NCBI GenBank assembly: GCA_964349515.1
Contig: CAYGHG010000145.1
Location: forward strand, 1 to 5,049
Source of the DNA: CAYGHG01 sp964349515
Lineage (GTDB): Bacteria; Oederibacteriota; PGYV01; CAYGHG01
Length of the DNA: 5,049 bases
Direction of reading: 5' to 3'
The notes below the pieces were generated by a model. The model worked only from the letters and a program-made list of their open reading frames with translations. It was not told the origin of the DNA and made no database searches. The position numbers and the translations under genes are program-made. Of this stretch, positions 1 through 5,049 are shown piece after piece; position 1 is the first letter of the stretch; every line of letters begins with the position of its first letter.

Positions 1-2
1 TT

Positions 3-47
3 TATAGGACATTTCTACTTTGCCAATATAGGACATTATCACTTTGC
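3..47. repeat. Two 21-bp direct repeats, possible mobile-element end
   Basis: Two copies of a 21-bp unit lie at 3-23 and 27-47, with a 24-bp period and 18 of 21 positions identical. Both begin TATAGGACATT and end ACTTTGC; only the three middle bases differ (TCT against ATC). Repeated short binding sites next to each other at the edge of a non-coding stretch are typical of the ends of some insertion sequences with integrase-like transposases, where the transposase binds several sites. The rest of the element would lie left of the window. No transposase is visible here, so the assignment is an inference. Tandem regulator sites are an alternative. Confidence 0.4.
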
Positions 48-77
48 GGTTACAGCAATAATATTAGAAAAAACAGT

Positions 78-851
78 TTATTGATATACAGATACTCCAT
101 ATGTATCTTTGAGTTCATCTATATCATCCTGTGCCGTGCTGAGAGGATTTCCTCCCAAATAAACTGCAGTTCCTGTGCCAATACCTCCCGATGAGGCATT
201 AGTGACTAATGCTGAAATGTCGTGTATGTTATTCATCGAAAGATAAGCTGTTTTAATATTTAGAAGCCCGGAAAAAGCGGAAATATTTGTAATACTATTG
301 TCATTTAAATATATCGTTTCTGTCATTGTAAGCCCCGCAATTGCAGATATATCACTTATGCCGCAAAACTGCAGATTAATAACTTTCAGCTTCGTAAGCC
401 CCGAGAGAGGCGTTAGTGACTGTAGGGCGTTGTAGCCAAGATAAAGTTCTTCGATATTTGACAGCCCCGACAGATGAGTAATATCTGTAAATGAATTGAA
501 TCTTAAATCAAGCACGGTGATTTTTGACAACCCGGCCAAAGCGCTGATGTCAGTTATGCTGTTAGCAGATAAATTCAGGCGCTCAATATTAACACAGTAT
601 TCAAGCCCGGCAAGGGATATAATATCAAGATGCGAAGCATCTATTTCGGTTATGGCAAACAGGTCGCTTCTGCATATATCTCCGGAAGGTTTGCTGATAA
701 TACCCCGTATTTCTGCCTCAAGTGCAGAATCAGTAAAAGATACTGCCAAGCACTCCTGCGTATCAGAAGGAACATATGGAACCCCTGTATTGCCGCACCC
801 GTAAGAGAATACGAAAACAAGTAATAAGCCAAAAAAAGTGTTTTTTTTCAT
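78..851 (-). CDS. Secreted leucine-rich-repeat lipoprotein (internalin-like)
   Basis: A 257-residue protein with a typical export signal: basic MKKN, a hydrophobic stretch at about residues 5-15, then SYGC, where Cys19 is the likely lipidated residue of a slightly non-canonical lipobox. After a linker and N-terminal cap (about 38-88), about six 22-residue leucine-rich repeats follow (about 89-235), each with the pattern L-x-L-x-x-N-x-I-x-D-I-S-x-L-x-G-L seen in internalin-type LRRs. The last unit carries a glycine-rich insertion and ends in NPLS plus a C-terminal cap. LRR lipoproteins of this kind bind proteins or other ligands at the cell surface; the ligand cannot be told from sequence. The ATG start is set by a near-perfect ribosome binding site. 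The gene looks more AT-rich than its neighbours and lies beside possible mobile-element repeats, so separate acquisition is possible. Confidence 0.88.
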   Translation of the reverse strand: MKKNTFFGLLLVFVFSYGCGNTGVPYVPSDTQECLAVSFTDSALEAEIRGIISKPSGDICRSDLFAITEIDASHLDIISLAGLEYCVNIERLNLSANSITDISALAGLSKITVLDLRFNSFTDITHLSGLSNIEELYLGYNALQSLTPLSGLTKLKVINLQFCGISDISAIAGLTMTETIYLNDNSITNISAFSGLLNIKTAYLSMNNIHDISALVTNASSGGIGTGTAVYLGGNPLSTAQDDIDELKDTYGVSVYQ

Positions 852-855
852 CGCT

Positions 856-864
856 TCACCTCCT
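856..864 (-). promoter_or_regulatory. Strong Shine-Dalgarno of the LRR lipoprotein gene
   Basis: On the minus strand this reads AGGAGGTGA. Its AGGAGG core ends 7 bases before the ATG at 851. It is the best ribosome binding site in the window and fixes the start codon. The 64-bp gap between this gene and the one upstream (852-915) shows no convincing terminator hairpin or promoter boxes by eye, so read-through from the upstream operon cannot be excluded. Confidence 0.8.
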
Positions 865-915
865 TTATTTGTTGGACAGGCGAAGAGGTTTTTTTGTTCC
901 GAAAACTCAGATAAT

Positions 916-2721
916 TCACCTGTCTATTGCAGATTCAACCGCAACAAACTCAAAAGGCCGCTCCCATGTTGAGTAATAGCTTTTATCCTCCAGCAGTTCA
1001 TAATCCAGCCCCAAATAGTGCTTAAAAATAAGGCGGAAATTGTTAACCGGTGTTATTTCAGGGTACAGCAGCTTGTCAGCGCCATCCGGCAGGTAGTATG
1101 CGCTTAAGATTCCGAAGCGCTCTTTCAGATTGGTTTTCTCCATACTGTTTATATCCCACTCGGCGCCTGCCCCGTGGTCTGCCTGTATTATTATGACTGC
1201 TTCCCCTTTTGTGGCTGCTTTAAGTTTCTTTATTGTTTCTTTTACCTTCTTATGAATATACTTCGCCTGGGCTGCATAGGCTTTGACATAATCTTCCTTT
1301 GGAAACCTGCTCAGCGTGCCGTCGTGGAAAGCCACGCCTTTTGTCCCCACATATTTGTCTGTCGGCCCGTTTTCGTCAAATACAAACGGCGGATGGGGCG
1401 CGAGTATGTGCGCCAGTACAAACTTCGGGGAGGTAAGCGACGCTGATTCAGGCAGGTGTTCAAGTACGTACTGTGTCCTTCTGGAATAAGCCCTGTGCGG
1501 CCCTGCCTTTTCATCAAGGCCTATATTTACTATTCCGGCTATGCCTCTCAAAATGGTCGTATTGAAAAACACCGATTCAAACTCATTCATCCTGACCGGG
1601 TTTACCTTTCCCGGCGGCAGGTATATGTCGGATATAGCGCGCATCTCCGTGCCTACAAAACCTGTAAAATACGAAGCATAAATATAGCCGTTCTTTCGCA
1701 GTGTTTCTATGACAGGATTGTGCCTTATCATATCCCCGAGAAAAACCCTGGATATGGTCCCGTCGTCAGGCTCTGCGCCGCCGCGGGGGGCGTGATATTT
1801 CATGTGCATAGTCGCGCTGAGAGACAGAAAAGTCTGGCAGTAGTTTGACCGGGCCTTATCCGCCGTGTAAAAACCCTCGTTTCTTAAAAACTCATAAAAA
1901 TGCGAGTCATCATAACCGTACATTTCTTTCATGATTTCGTGATTGGAATGGCCGTCAAGTATGATGAAATATATGTCGGGCTTTCCCGCCGCAACGCCTG
2001 TTTGTCTTGCCTCAGCCGCGGCTTTGCTTATTTTTTTGCTTAACCCCGAGTACACCTGTGAGTGGTATGCGTTTACAGCATATACAGACTGAAAAAGCGC
2101 CATACCAAAAACCACCGCTGCGCCGAAATTCATAATCAGGTTTATTTCCCTGAGCTTGCCGCTTTTGAGCATCTCTCTTATCAAAAAGAAAAACAAAGCG
2201 GCAGAAGCCGCCATCAGGATGATATGTTTTACCGAGTAAGAGCCGGCAGGTATTATCTCTTCCAAAGCCTCAAAAATATGCCCGTAAGAAAAAACAAGTA
2301 TAAGAATAAACGAAGCTGATATCCCCGCTTTTAATACATTTCTCATAAAAATCCACAAAACACCAAACAAGAAGGCGCCAAAAATCAGGCTCAATACCGC
2401 AGGAACAACAACATTGCCGACCATAGCCTCTTTTGCATTATGCCCAAAAAGAAAAAGCGCAGGATAAAGCGCAAATAAAAAAGGATGCAAAACCACCGCA
2501 AAAGCGCTCTTTTTTTTCTTTACTTTTTTTTCTGCCCTTACTTTCCTGTCTGCCTTTACTTTTTTATCTGCCTTATCTGCCCTTACTTTCCTGTCTGCCT
2601 TTACTTTTTTGTCTGCCTTATCTGCCCTTACTTCCCTATCTGTCTTATCTGCCCTTTCTTCCTTATCTTCCCTATCTGCCTTTACTGCCTTTACTGTTTT
2701 CCCTTTTCTTTTCCCCGCCAC
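916..2721 (-). CDS. Membrane sulfatase-like / phosphotransferase-like protein (alkaline phosphatase superfamily)
   Basis: A 601-residue integral membrane enzyme. Residues 1-71 are a Lys/Arg/Asp/Ala-rich tail with an exact 15-residue tandem repeat (31-45 and 46-60). Five likely helices follow at about 73-93, 104-126, 133-151, 165-182 and 197-216. Charges on the loops place the tail inside the cell and the C-terminal domain in the periplasm, as in LtaS- and EptA-type enzymes. The catalytic domain (about 248-540) shows the metal-site motif IILDG (Asp256), a probable nucleophile region NYCQT (Thr297), the AHILAPHPPF block (His438, His443) and QADHG (Asp515-His516). The sulfatase CxPxR signature is absent, so transfer or hydrolysis of a phosphate ester such as a phosphoglycerol or phosphoethanolamine head group is more likely than sulfate ester cleavage. 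The substrate is unknown. It starts with GTG, preceded by AGGGTGAG, which overlaps the methyltransferase stop codon 3 bp upstream. Confidence 0.85.
   Translation of the reverse strand: MAGKRKGKTVKAVKADREDKEERADKTDREVRADKADKKVKADRKVRADKADKKVKADRKVRAEKKVKKKKSAFAVVLHPFLFALYPALFLFGHNAKEAMVGNVVVPAVLSLIFGAFLFGVLWIFMRNVLKAGISASFILILVFSYGHIFEALEEIIPAGSYSVKHIILMAASAALFFFLIREMLKSGKLREINLIMNFGAAVVFGMALFQSVYAVNAYHSQVYSGLSKKISKAAAEARQTGVAAGKPDIYFIILDGHSNHEIMKEMYGYDDSHFYEFLRNEGFYTADKARSNYCQTFLSLSATMHMKYHAPRGGAEPDDGTISRVFLGDMIRHNPVIETLRKNGYIYASYFTGFVGTEMRAISDIYLPPGKVNPVRMNEFESVFFNTTILRGIAGIVNIGLDEKAGPHRAYSRRTQYVLEHLPESASLTSPKFVLAHILAPHPPFVFDENGPTDKYVGTKGVAFHDGTLSRFPKEDYVKAYAAQAKYIHKKVKETIKKLKAATKGEAVIIIQADHGAGAEWDINSMEKTNLKERFGILSAYYLPDGADKLLYPEITPVNNFRLIFKHYLGLDYELLEDKSYYSTWERPFEFVAVESAIDR
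2541..2630. repeat. 45-bp tandem repeat (two copies) in the sulfatase-like gene
   Basis: Unit one is 2541-2585 and unit two 2586-2630; they differ at a single base (A at 2566, G at 2611), and that change is silent because both copies encode the same 15 residues. Related shorter pieces continue on both sides (about 2510-2720), giving a tract that is nearly all pyrimidine on the plus strand and purine on the coding strand. The unit length is a multiple of three, so gain or loss of copies keeps the reading frame. The encoded peptide is a charged Lys/Asp/Arg/Ala sequence in the cytoplasmic tail. Confidence 0.95.
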
Positions 2722-2724
2722 TTC

Positions 2725-4098
2725 TCACCCTGCCTTTCTTTTCATCACTAAAAGCGTCCGGCATGTCCCTTTTACCGGCTGCTCAGCCGTTATATCGTAG
2801 TATTTTAGAAATACGTTCTTGAGATTATCCGGCGTATAGTCTGCAAACATGTTTTTTCTCCCAAAAAGCAGTTTCTGCGCCTGCGTGTCCTCCCTCGGCA
2901 CAAACTCCAGTATTAGATTTCCTCCGAGCGAGCTGAAATACTCCGCCACCCTGGAAAAAGGTGTGTTGTTTCCTATTACAATGTGGTGTATCAGCGCGAG
3001 CGCGAGCAACAGGTCAGGCCTGCCGCGCTCACGTATTTCCCTGCGTTCCGCATTTGCCCAGCCTATGCACGGGCTCGGATTGGTAAGGTCAAGAATGAGC
3101 GGCAGTATTTTACCCCCTTTATCCTCTTTTTCTTTGAGGTAATTTATGTCAACCGCTGCAGGGTCAATATCAAAGCTCAAAACCAGCTGTGCCTTTGCAG
3201 AGGCCTCCCTGCTGAACAACCCCGTATTTGCCCCTAAATCCCATATAACACCCCTCTCAGGGCATAACTCAGCGCTGTATTTCCTGACCAGCGCGGCCTT
3301 CTCTTTCAGGGACTCATCAGAGTAATTTGTCCTGTCATAGTAATCCGCCCACTGAGTTCCTTTTGGCTTCCACTTCAGGCTTTTGACCGCTGACTCCAGC
3401 ATGTCAATAATGCCGAGCAGGCTGAATTTGCTTATTTTCACGGCAGTTTCTTTAAACTGCGAGGAATGTTTTTCCTCTGCTTTGGCGTGGCTGTGTATGT
3501 GTATCAAAAGCCCGGGGTTGAACCGTGATGAAAAAGGCAGCAGCTTGGAGGCAAGCCCGAGAGGTATGCCGTCTATGTGATCGGTAAAGAGCCTGTTTAA
3601 CCCCGCGTCTTTCAGCGCCATCAGGCTCAATGGAGCCAGGAAGTGCCTGCAAAACTGCCCGTAGCCGGCCCACGGCTCGCCTTCGTTGTATTTTGTAAAT
3701 GAGAGGGTGTCTATCATAACCGGGGCGCAGTTTATGAACTGTATGTTATAGGCGCTGGCATCTTTTAATACCATCCCTTTTTCAAGTGCCTTTTTCTGGA
3801 TTTCAAGAGTAAGCAGAGCCGCATCTTTGAGTTCGGAAAAACACCACTCATAAGGGTAACTGATAAAAGGCACGCGTTGGGGTTTGATAACCTTGAAAAC
3901 TCTTTCAGGCTCGCAGGCTGGTATTTCAGGGGTGTCACTATGAGCGATAAGAATGCCTTCCGCCACAAGAGAATCGTAAAGCCCTGAGGCCATCAGCATC
4001 TCATAATCCTGCCTGTAAACCTCATTAATCTGCCTGTAAATCCCACCCTGATATTCAAAAACAAAACCGCTCGGGTCCCTGAATGATGAGCTTATCAT
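2725..4098 (-). CDS. Two-domain protein: kinase-like loop region plus class I SAM-dependent methyltransferase
   Basis: A 457-residue protein when started at the ATG at 4098. The C-terminal half is a Rossmann methyltransferase: motif I VIWDLGANTG at residues 284-293, the acidic strand end FDID at 309-312, a motif II-like LDL region near 336-340, and ALALIHH at 366-372. The N-terminal half contains LKDASAYNIQF followed by VMIDTLSF; Asp113, Asn118 and Asp130 have the D-x4-N and later D spacing of kinase-fold catalytic loops. It resembles large methyltransferases near polysaccharide genes (the NoeA-like type, from memory), so an envelope glycan or lipid substrate is plausible but unproven. The start is chosen because the ATG overlaps the stop of the small upstream gene as ATGA. 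A longer reading frame reaches back to a TTG at 4158, but those 20 extra residues sit wholly inside the upstream gene. Confidence 0.85.
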   Translation of the reverse strand: MISSSFRDPSGFVFEYQGGIYRQINEVYRQDYEMLMASGLYDSLVAEGILIAHSDTPEIPACEPERVFKVIKPQRVPFISYPYEWCFSELKDAALLTLEIQKKALEKGMVLKDASAYNIQFINCAPVMIDTLSFTKYNEGEPWAGYGQFCRHFLAPLSLMALKDAGLNRLFTDHIDGIPLGLASKLLPFSSRFNPGLLIHIHSHAKAEEKHSSQFKETAVKISKFSLLGIIDMLESAVKSLKWKPKGTQWADYYDRTNYSDESLKEKAALVRKYSAELCPERGVIWDLGANTGLFSREASAKAQLVLSFDIDPAAVDINYLKEKEDKGGKILPLILDLTNPSPCIGWANAERREIRERGRPDLLLALALIHHIVIGNNTPFSRVAEYFSSLGGNLILEFVPREDTQAQKLLFGRKNMFADYTPDNLKNVFLKYYDITAEQPVKGTCRTLLVMKRKAG

Positions 4099-4298
4099 TT
4101 CTTTGTTTTTTTGCCTTTTCCAAATATACCCGCAAAAAAGGCCTTTATGTTGTTCCAAAATATCTTAACCGCAAGAAGCGCACTCGCAAGCCCGGCTATG
4201 AGCATCTGAAGCACAAAACTCCCCGTACCGGGGTCAAGGTAGGAGTAGGCGTTGCCGGTAAAAACTAAAGTCAAAAGCATGACAACTGTCAGCCTCAT
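4095..4298 (-). CDS. Small membrane protein with YLDPGTGS motif
   Basis: A 67-residue protein. Residues 1-19 look like a signal peptide or first membrane helix ending NAYS. Next comes YLDPGTGS at about 20-27, then a hydrophobic helix at about 28-48 and a basic tail (GKGKKTKK). I recognise the short Y-[LI]-DPGTGS protein type as one that recurs in bacteria, often near sulfatase-like and methyltransferase genes, but I know of no established function. The protein would sit in the inner membrane with the DPGTGS segment at the outer face and the lysine tail inside. Its ATG overlaps the upstream stop by 4 bp and its own TGA overlaps the next ATG by 4 bp, which implies coupled translation and supports it being real despite its size. 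The upstream ribosome site is weak (GGCGGAAAG). Confidence 0.8.
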   Translation of the reverse strand: MRLTVVMLLTLVFTGNAYSYLDPGTGSFVLQMLIAGLASALLAVKIFWNNIKAFFAGIFGKGKKTKK

Positions 4299-4687
4299 CT
4301 TTCCGCCGCCTTTTTTAGTTCGTTCAATATTTTACTCAGAGAATCAACATGCGATGCCTTTATTCTTGCAAGAGCCTTGTCAGCGCTATTTTTATCATAT
4401 GTATGGGACATTAAGTTCCTGTCATACATCATCTCAACAGCTTTTGCCTCATCTTCAAGCCATCCCTGTCTGAACATTTCTTTAAGCGTCTCTTTGGGGC
4501 TTGAAACTGTTATTCCCCTGTCAGCAAGAACAACTTTACCGGCCTTCCACATAAGTTCAAAACAAAATTCAAACCTCTGTATTACGCCGTCGTTTTCCAG
4601 TTCAGAAGATGCTTTCTCAGCGCCTTCTTTCAGCGCGGCAAATGCCTTTTCAAACTTCTCAAGCGAGTACCTTATTTCATCAGCCAT
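4295..4687 (-). CDS. HEPN-domain protein, HI0074/HepT-like (type VII toxin-like partner)
   Basis: A 130-residue all-helical protein of the family called nucleotidyltransferase substrate binding protein (HI0074 type). Family marks are RFEFCFELMWK at residues 38-48, the SPKE segment at 63-66 and RNLMSHTYD at 90-98. The last contains the RX4HXY motif intact: Arg90, His95 and Tyr97. In the Shewanella MntA-HepT pair this motif forms the RNase active site, and its Tyr is the residue the partner modifies with AMP. Activity as a toxin is therefore plausible, though HI0074-type members are less well tested than HepT itself. The start is an ATG with GGGGTGA 8 bases upstream, and it overlaps the end of the nucleotidyltransferase gene by 8 bp (ATGGCTGA). 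I leave the symbol blank because the subfamily is not certain. Confidence 0.9.
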   Translation of the reverse strand: MADEIRYSLEKFEKAFAALKEGAEKASSELENDGVIQRFEFCFELMWKAGKVVLADRGITVSSPKETLKEMFRQGWLEDEAKAVEMMYDRNLMSHTYDKNSADKALARIKASHVDSLSKILNELKKAAER

Positions 4688-4982
4688 AAACTTTCACCCC
4701 TGTTTTCATGACTATGTCTTTAAACGCTTCATCCGCACCGCCGCTAAAAATCAGGTCAACAGTATAAAGCCCGGAAAATTTTTCTATGTCTTCCATAATG
4801 TCAATTTTGACCTTAAAATCAGGCTCCTCCGCCTCAATCCAGATGTCAAAATCCGAATAAAAATTACCGGTCTCCTTTGCGCGTGACCCGAAAAGGTAGA
4901 TGGAGTCAGGTTTAACCCTGGAGGAAATAACCTCTATTATGCCGTTCAGCACTTCTTTTTCGCGGGCTGTAGTTGTTGTCAT
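4680..4982 (-). CDS. Minimal nucleotidyltransferase, MntA/HI0073-like (antitoxin-like)
   Basis: A 100-residue polymerase-beta-fold nucleotidyltransferase domain with nothing else attached. The core motif YLFGSRAKETG (Gly32-Ser33-Arg34-Ala35) is followed by SDFDIWIE, where Asp44 and Asp46 form the metal-binding DxD pair, and TVDLI supplies the third carboxylate (Asp76). All catalytic residues expected of an active enzyme are present. In MntA-HepT systems this protein adds AMP units to the HEPN tyrosine and so neutralises the RNase. It is the first gene of the tight minus-strand cluster. No Shine-Dalgarno is visible before the ATG, while a TATAAT box lies only 6 bases upstream of it, so translation may begin on a leaderless mRNA. 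The next in-frame ATG is at codon 63, beyond the active site, so this start (or a nearby non-ATG one) must be right. Confidence 0.9.
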   Translation of the reverse strand: MTTTTAREKEVLNGIIEVISSRVKPDSIYLFGSRAKETGNFYSDFDIWIEAEEPDFKVKIDIMEDIEKFSGLYTVDLIFSGGADEAFKDIVMKTGVKVYG

Positions 4983-4988
4983 AATTTT

Positions 4989-4994
4989 ATTATA
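4989..4994 (-). promoter_or_regulatory. -10 box (TATAAT) for the nucleotidyltransferase-led operon
   Basis: The minus strand reads exactly TATAAT here. Transcription would be expected to start 6-7 bases further on, which is at or next to the A of the ATG at 4982. The -35 region at the standard 17-bp spacing (5012-5017, TTTCAA) matches the consensus at only three of six positions and lies inside a palindrome, which suggests a promoter that depends on or is controlled by a bound protein. In an AT-rich stretch a chance match is possible. Confidence 0.45.
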
Positions 4995-5004
4995 AACAAT
5001 TTTT

Positions 5005-5024
5005 CTAAATATTGAAATATTTAG
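5005..5024. promoter_or_regulatory. Palindrome, candidate operator overlapping the -35 region
   Basis: A perfect inverted repeat with 9-bp arms, CTAAATATT (5005-5013) and AATATTTAG (5016-5024), separated by the two bases GA. It covers the expected -35 position of the TATAAT promoter. That is the usual place for a repressor dimer site, as found in self-regulating toxin-antitoxin operons. It is too AT-rich and lacks a following T-run on the minus strand to be a convincing terminator there. Which protein binds, if any, is unknown; no helix-turn-helix protein is encoded in the window. Confidence 0.45.
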
Positions 5025-5049
5025 TTTTACCTGATGCCGTACACAATTG

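Noticed and set aside
3..47. CRISPR array
   Set aside because: Only two units with a 3-bp gap between them, no spacers and no cas genes.
48..77. Terminator after the LRR gene
   Set aside because: A T-run follows the stop codon on the minus strand, but I could find no GC-rich stem before it.
1456..1848. 130-codon plus-strand open frame
   Set aside because: Lies antisense inside the conserved catalytic domain of the membrane enzyme and shows no recognisable motif; explained by the codon use of the real gene.
2433..2822. Long plus-strand frames giving Leu/Pro/Phe/Cys-rich repetitive peptides
   Set aside because: They are the antisense of the Lys/Asp-rich tail of the sulfatase-like gene; the apparent repeat is a by-product of the pyrimidine-rich tandem repeat, with no family resemblance or ribosome site.
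4008..4039. Direct repeat of CTGCCTGTAAA
   Set aside because: Encodes two nearby YRQ tripeptides in the methyltransferase; too short and isolated to be a mobile or regulatory repeat.
4221..4233. CCCC...GGGG small hairpin
   Set aside because: Only 4-bp arms, and the bases encode the conserved DPGTG motif of the small membrane protein; no T-run follows.
4377..4886. 169-codon plus-strand open frame
   Set aside because: Runs antisense across both the HEPN and nucleotidyltransferase genes, whose conserved motifs prove the minus strand is coding.

Overview
The window reads as a bacterial chromosome segment in which every supported gene lies on the minus strand, so transcription runs from right to left. 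The proteins are Gram-negative in style: a lipoprotein signal peptide, an inner-membrane alkaline-phosphatase-superfamily enzyme with a periplasmic catalytic domain, and internalin-like leucine-rich repeats. Base composition is moderate, and visibly more AT-rich in the leftmost ~850 bases. A deltaproteobacterium or an uncultured relative from an anaerobic or sediment habitat would fit, but no marker gene fixes the taxon.

Layout in transcription order. (1) 5049-4983: a short AT-rich promoter region with a 9-bp-arm palindrome and a TATAAT box placed so close to the first ATG that the mRNA may be leaderless. (2) 4982-4680: a minimal nucleotidyltransferase (MNT, MntA-like antitoxin). (3) 4687-4295: its HEPN partner (HI0074/HepT-like) with an intact RX4HXY motif. 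(4) 4298-4095: a 67-residue membrane protein with a YLDPGTGS motif. (5) 4098-2725: a two-part protein with a kinase-like catalytic-loop signature followed by a class I SAM methyltransferase domain. (6) 2721-916: a five-helix membrane sulfatase/phosphotransferase-like protein with an unusual Lys/Asp/Ala-rich N-terminal tail built on a 45-bp tandem repeat. (7) 851-78: a secreted leucine-rich-repeat lipoprotein. (8) 47-3: two 21-bp direct repeats that look like the end of a mobile element.

Genes 2 to 6 are packed with overlaps of 8, 4 and 4 bp and then a 3-bp gap, so they look like one translationally coupled operon. The small membrane protein, methyltransferase and sulfatase-like enzyme probably act together on an envelope glycan or lipid head group. 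The toxin-antitoxin-like pair at the head of the operon either regulates or stabilises this module or was inserted there. The LRR lipoprotein follows after a 64-bp gap with its own strong ribosome binding site and may be a separate unit. The most interesting candidate for an undescribed system is the coupled set MNT-HEPN-YLDPGTGS-methyltransferase-phosphotransferase.
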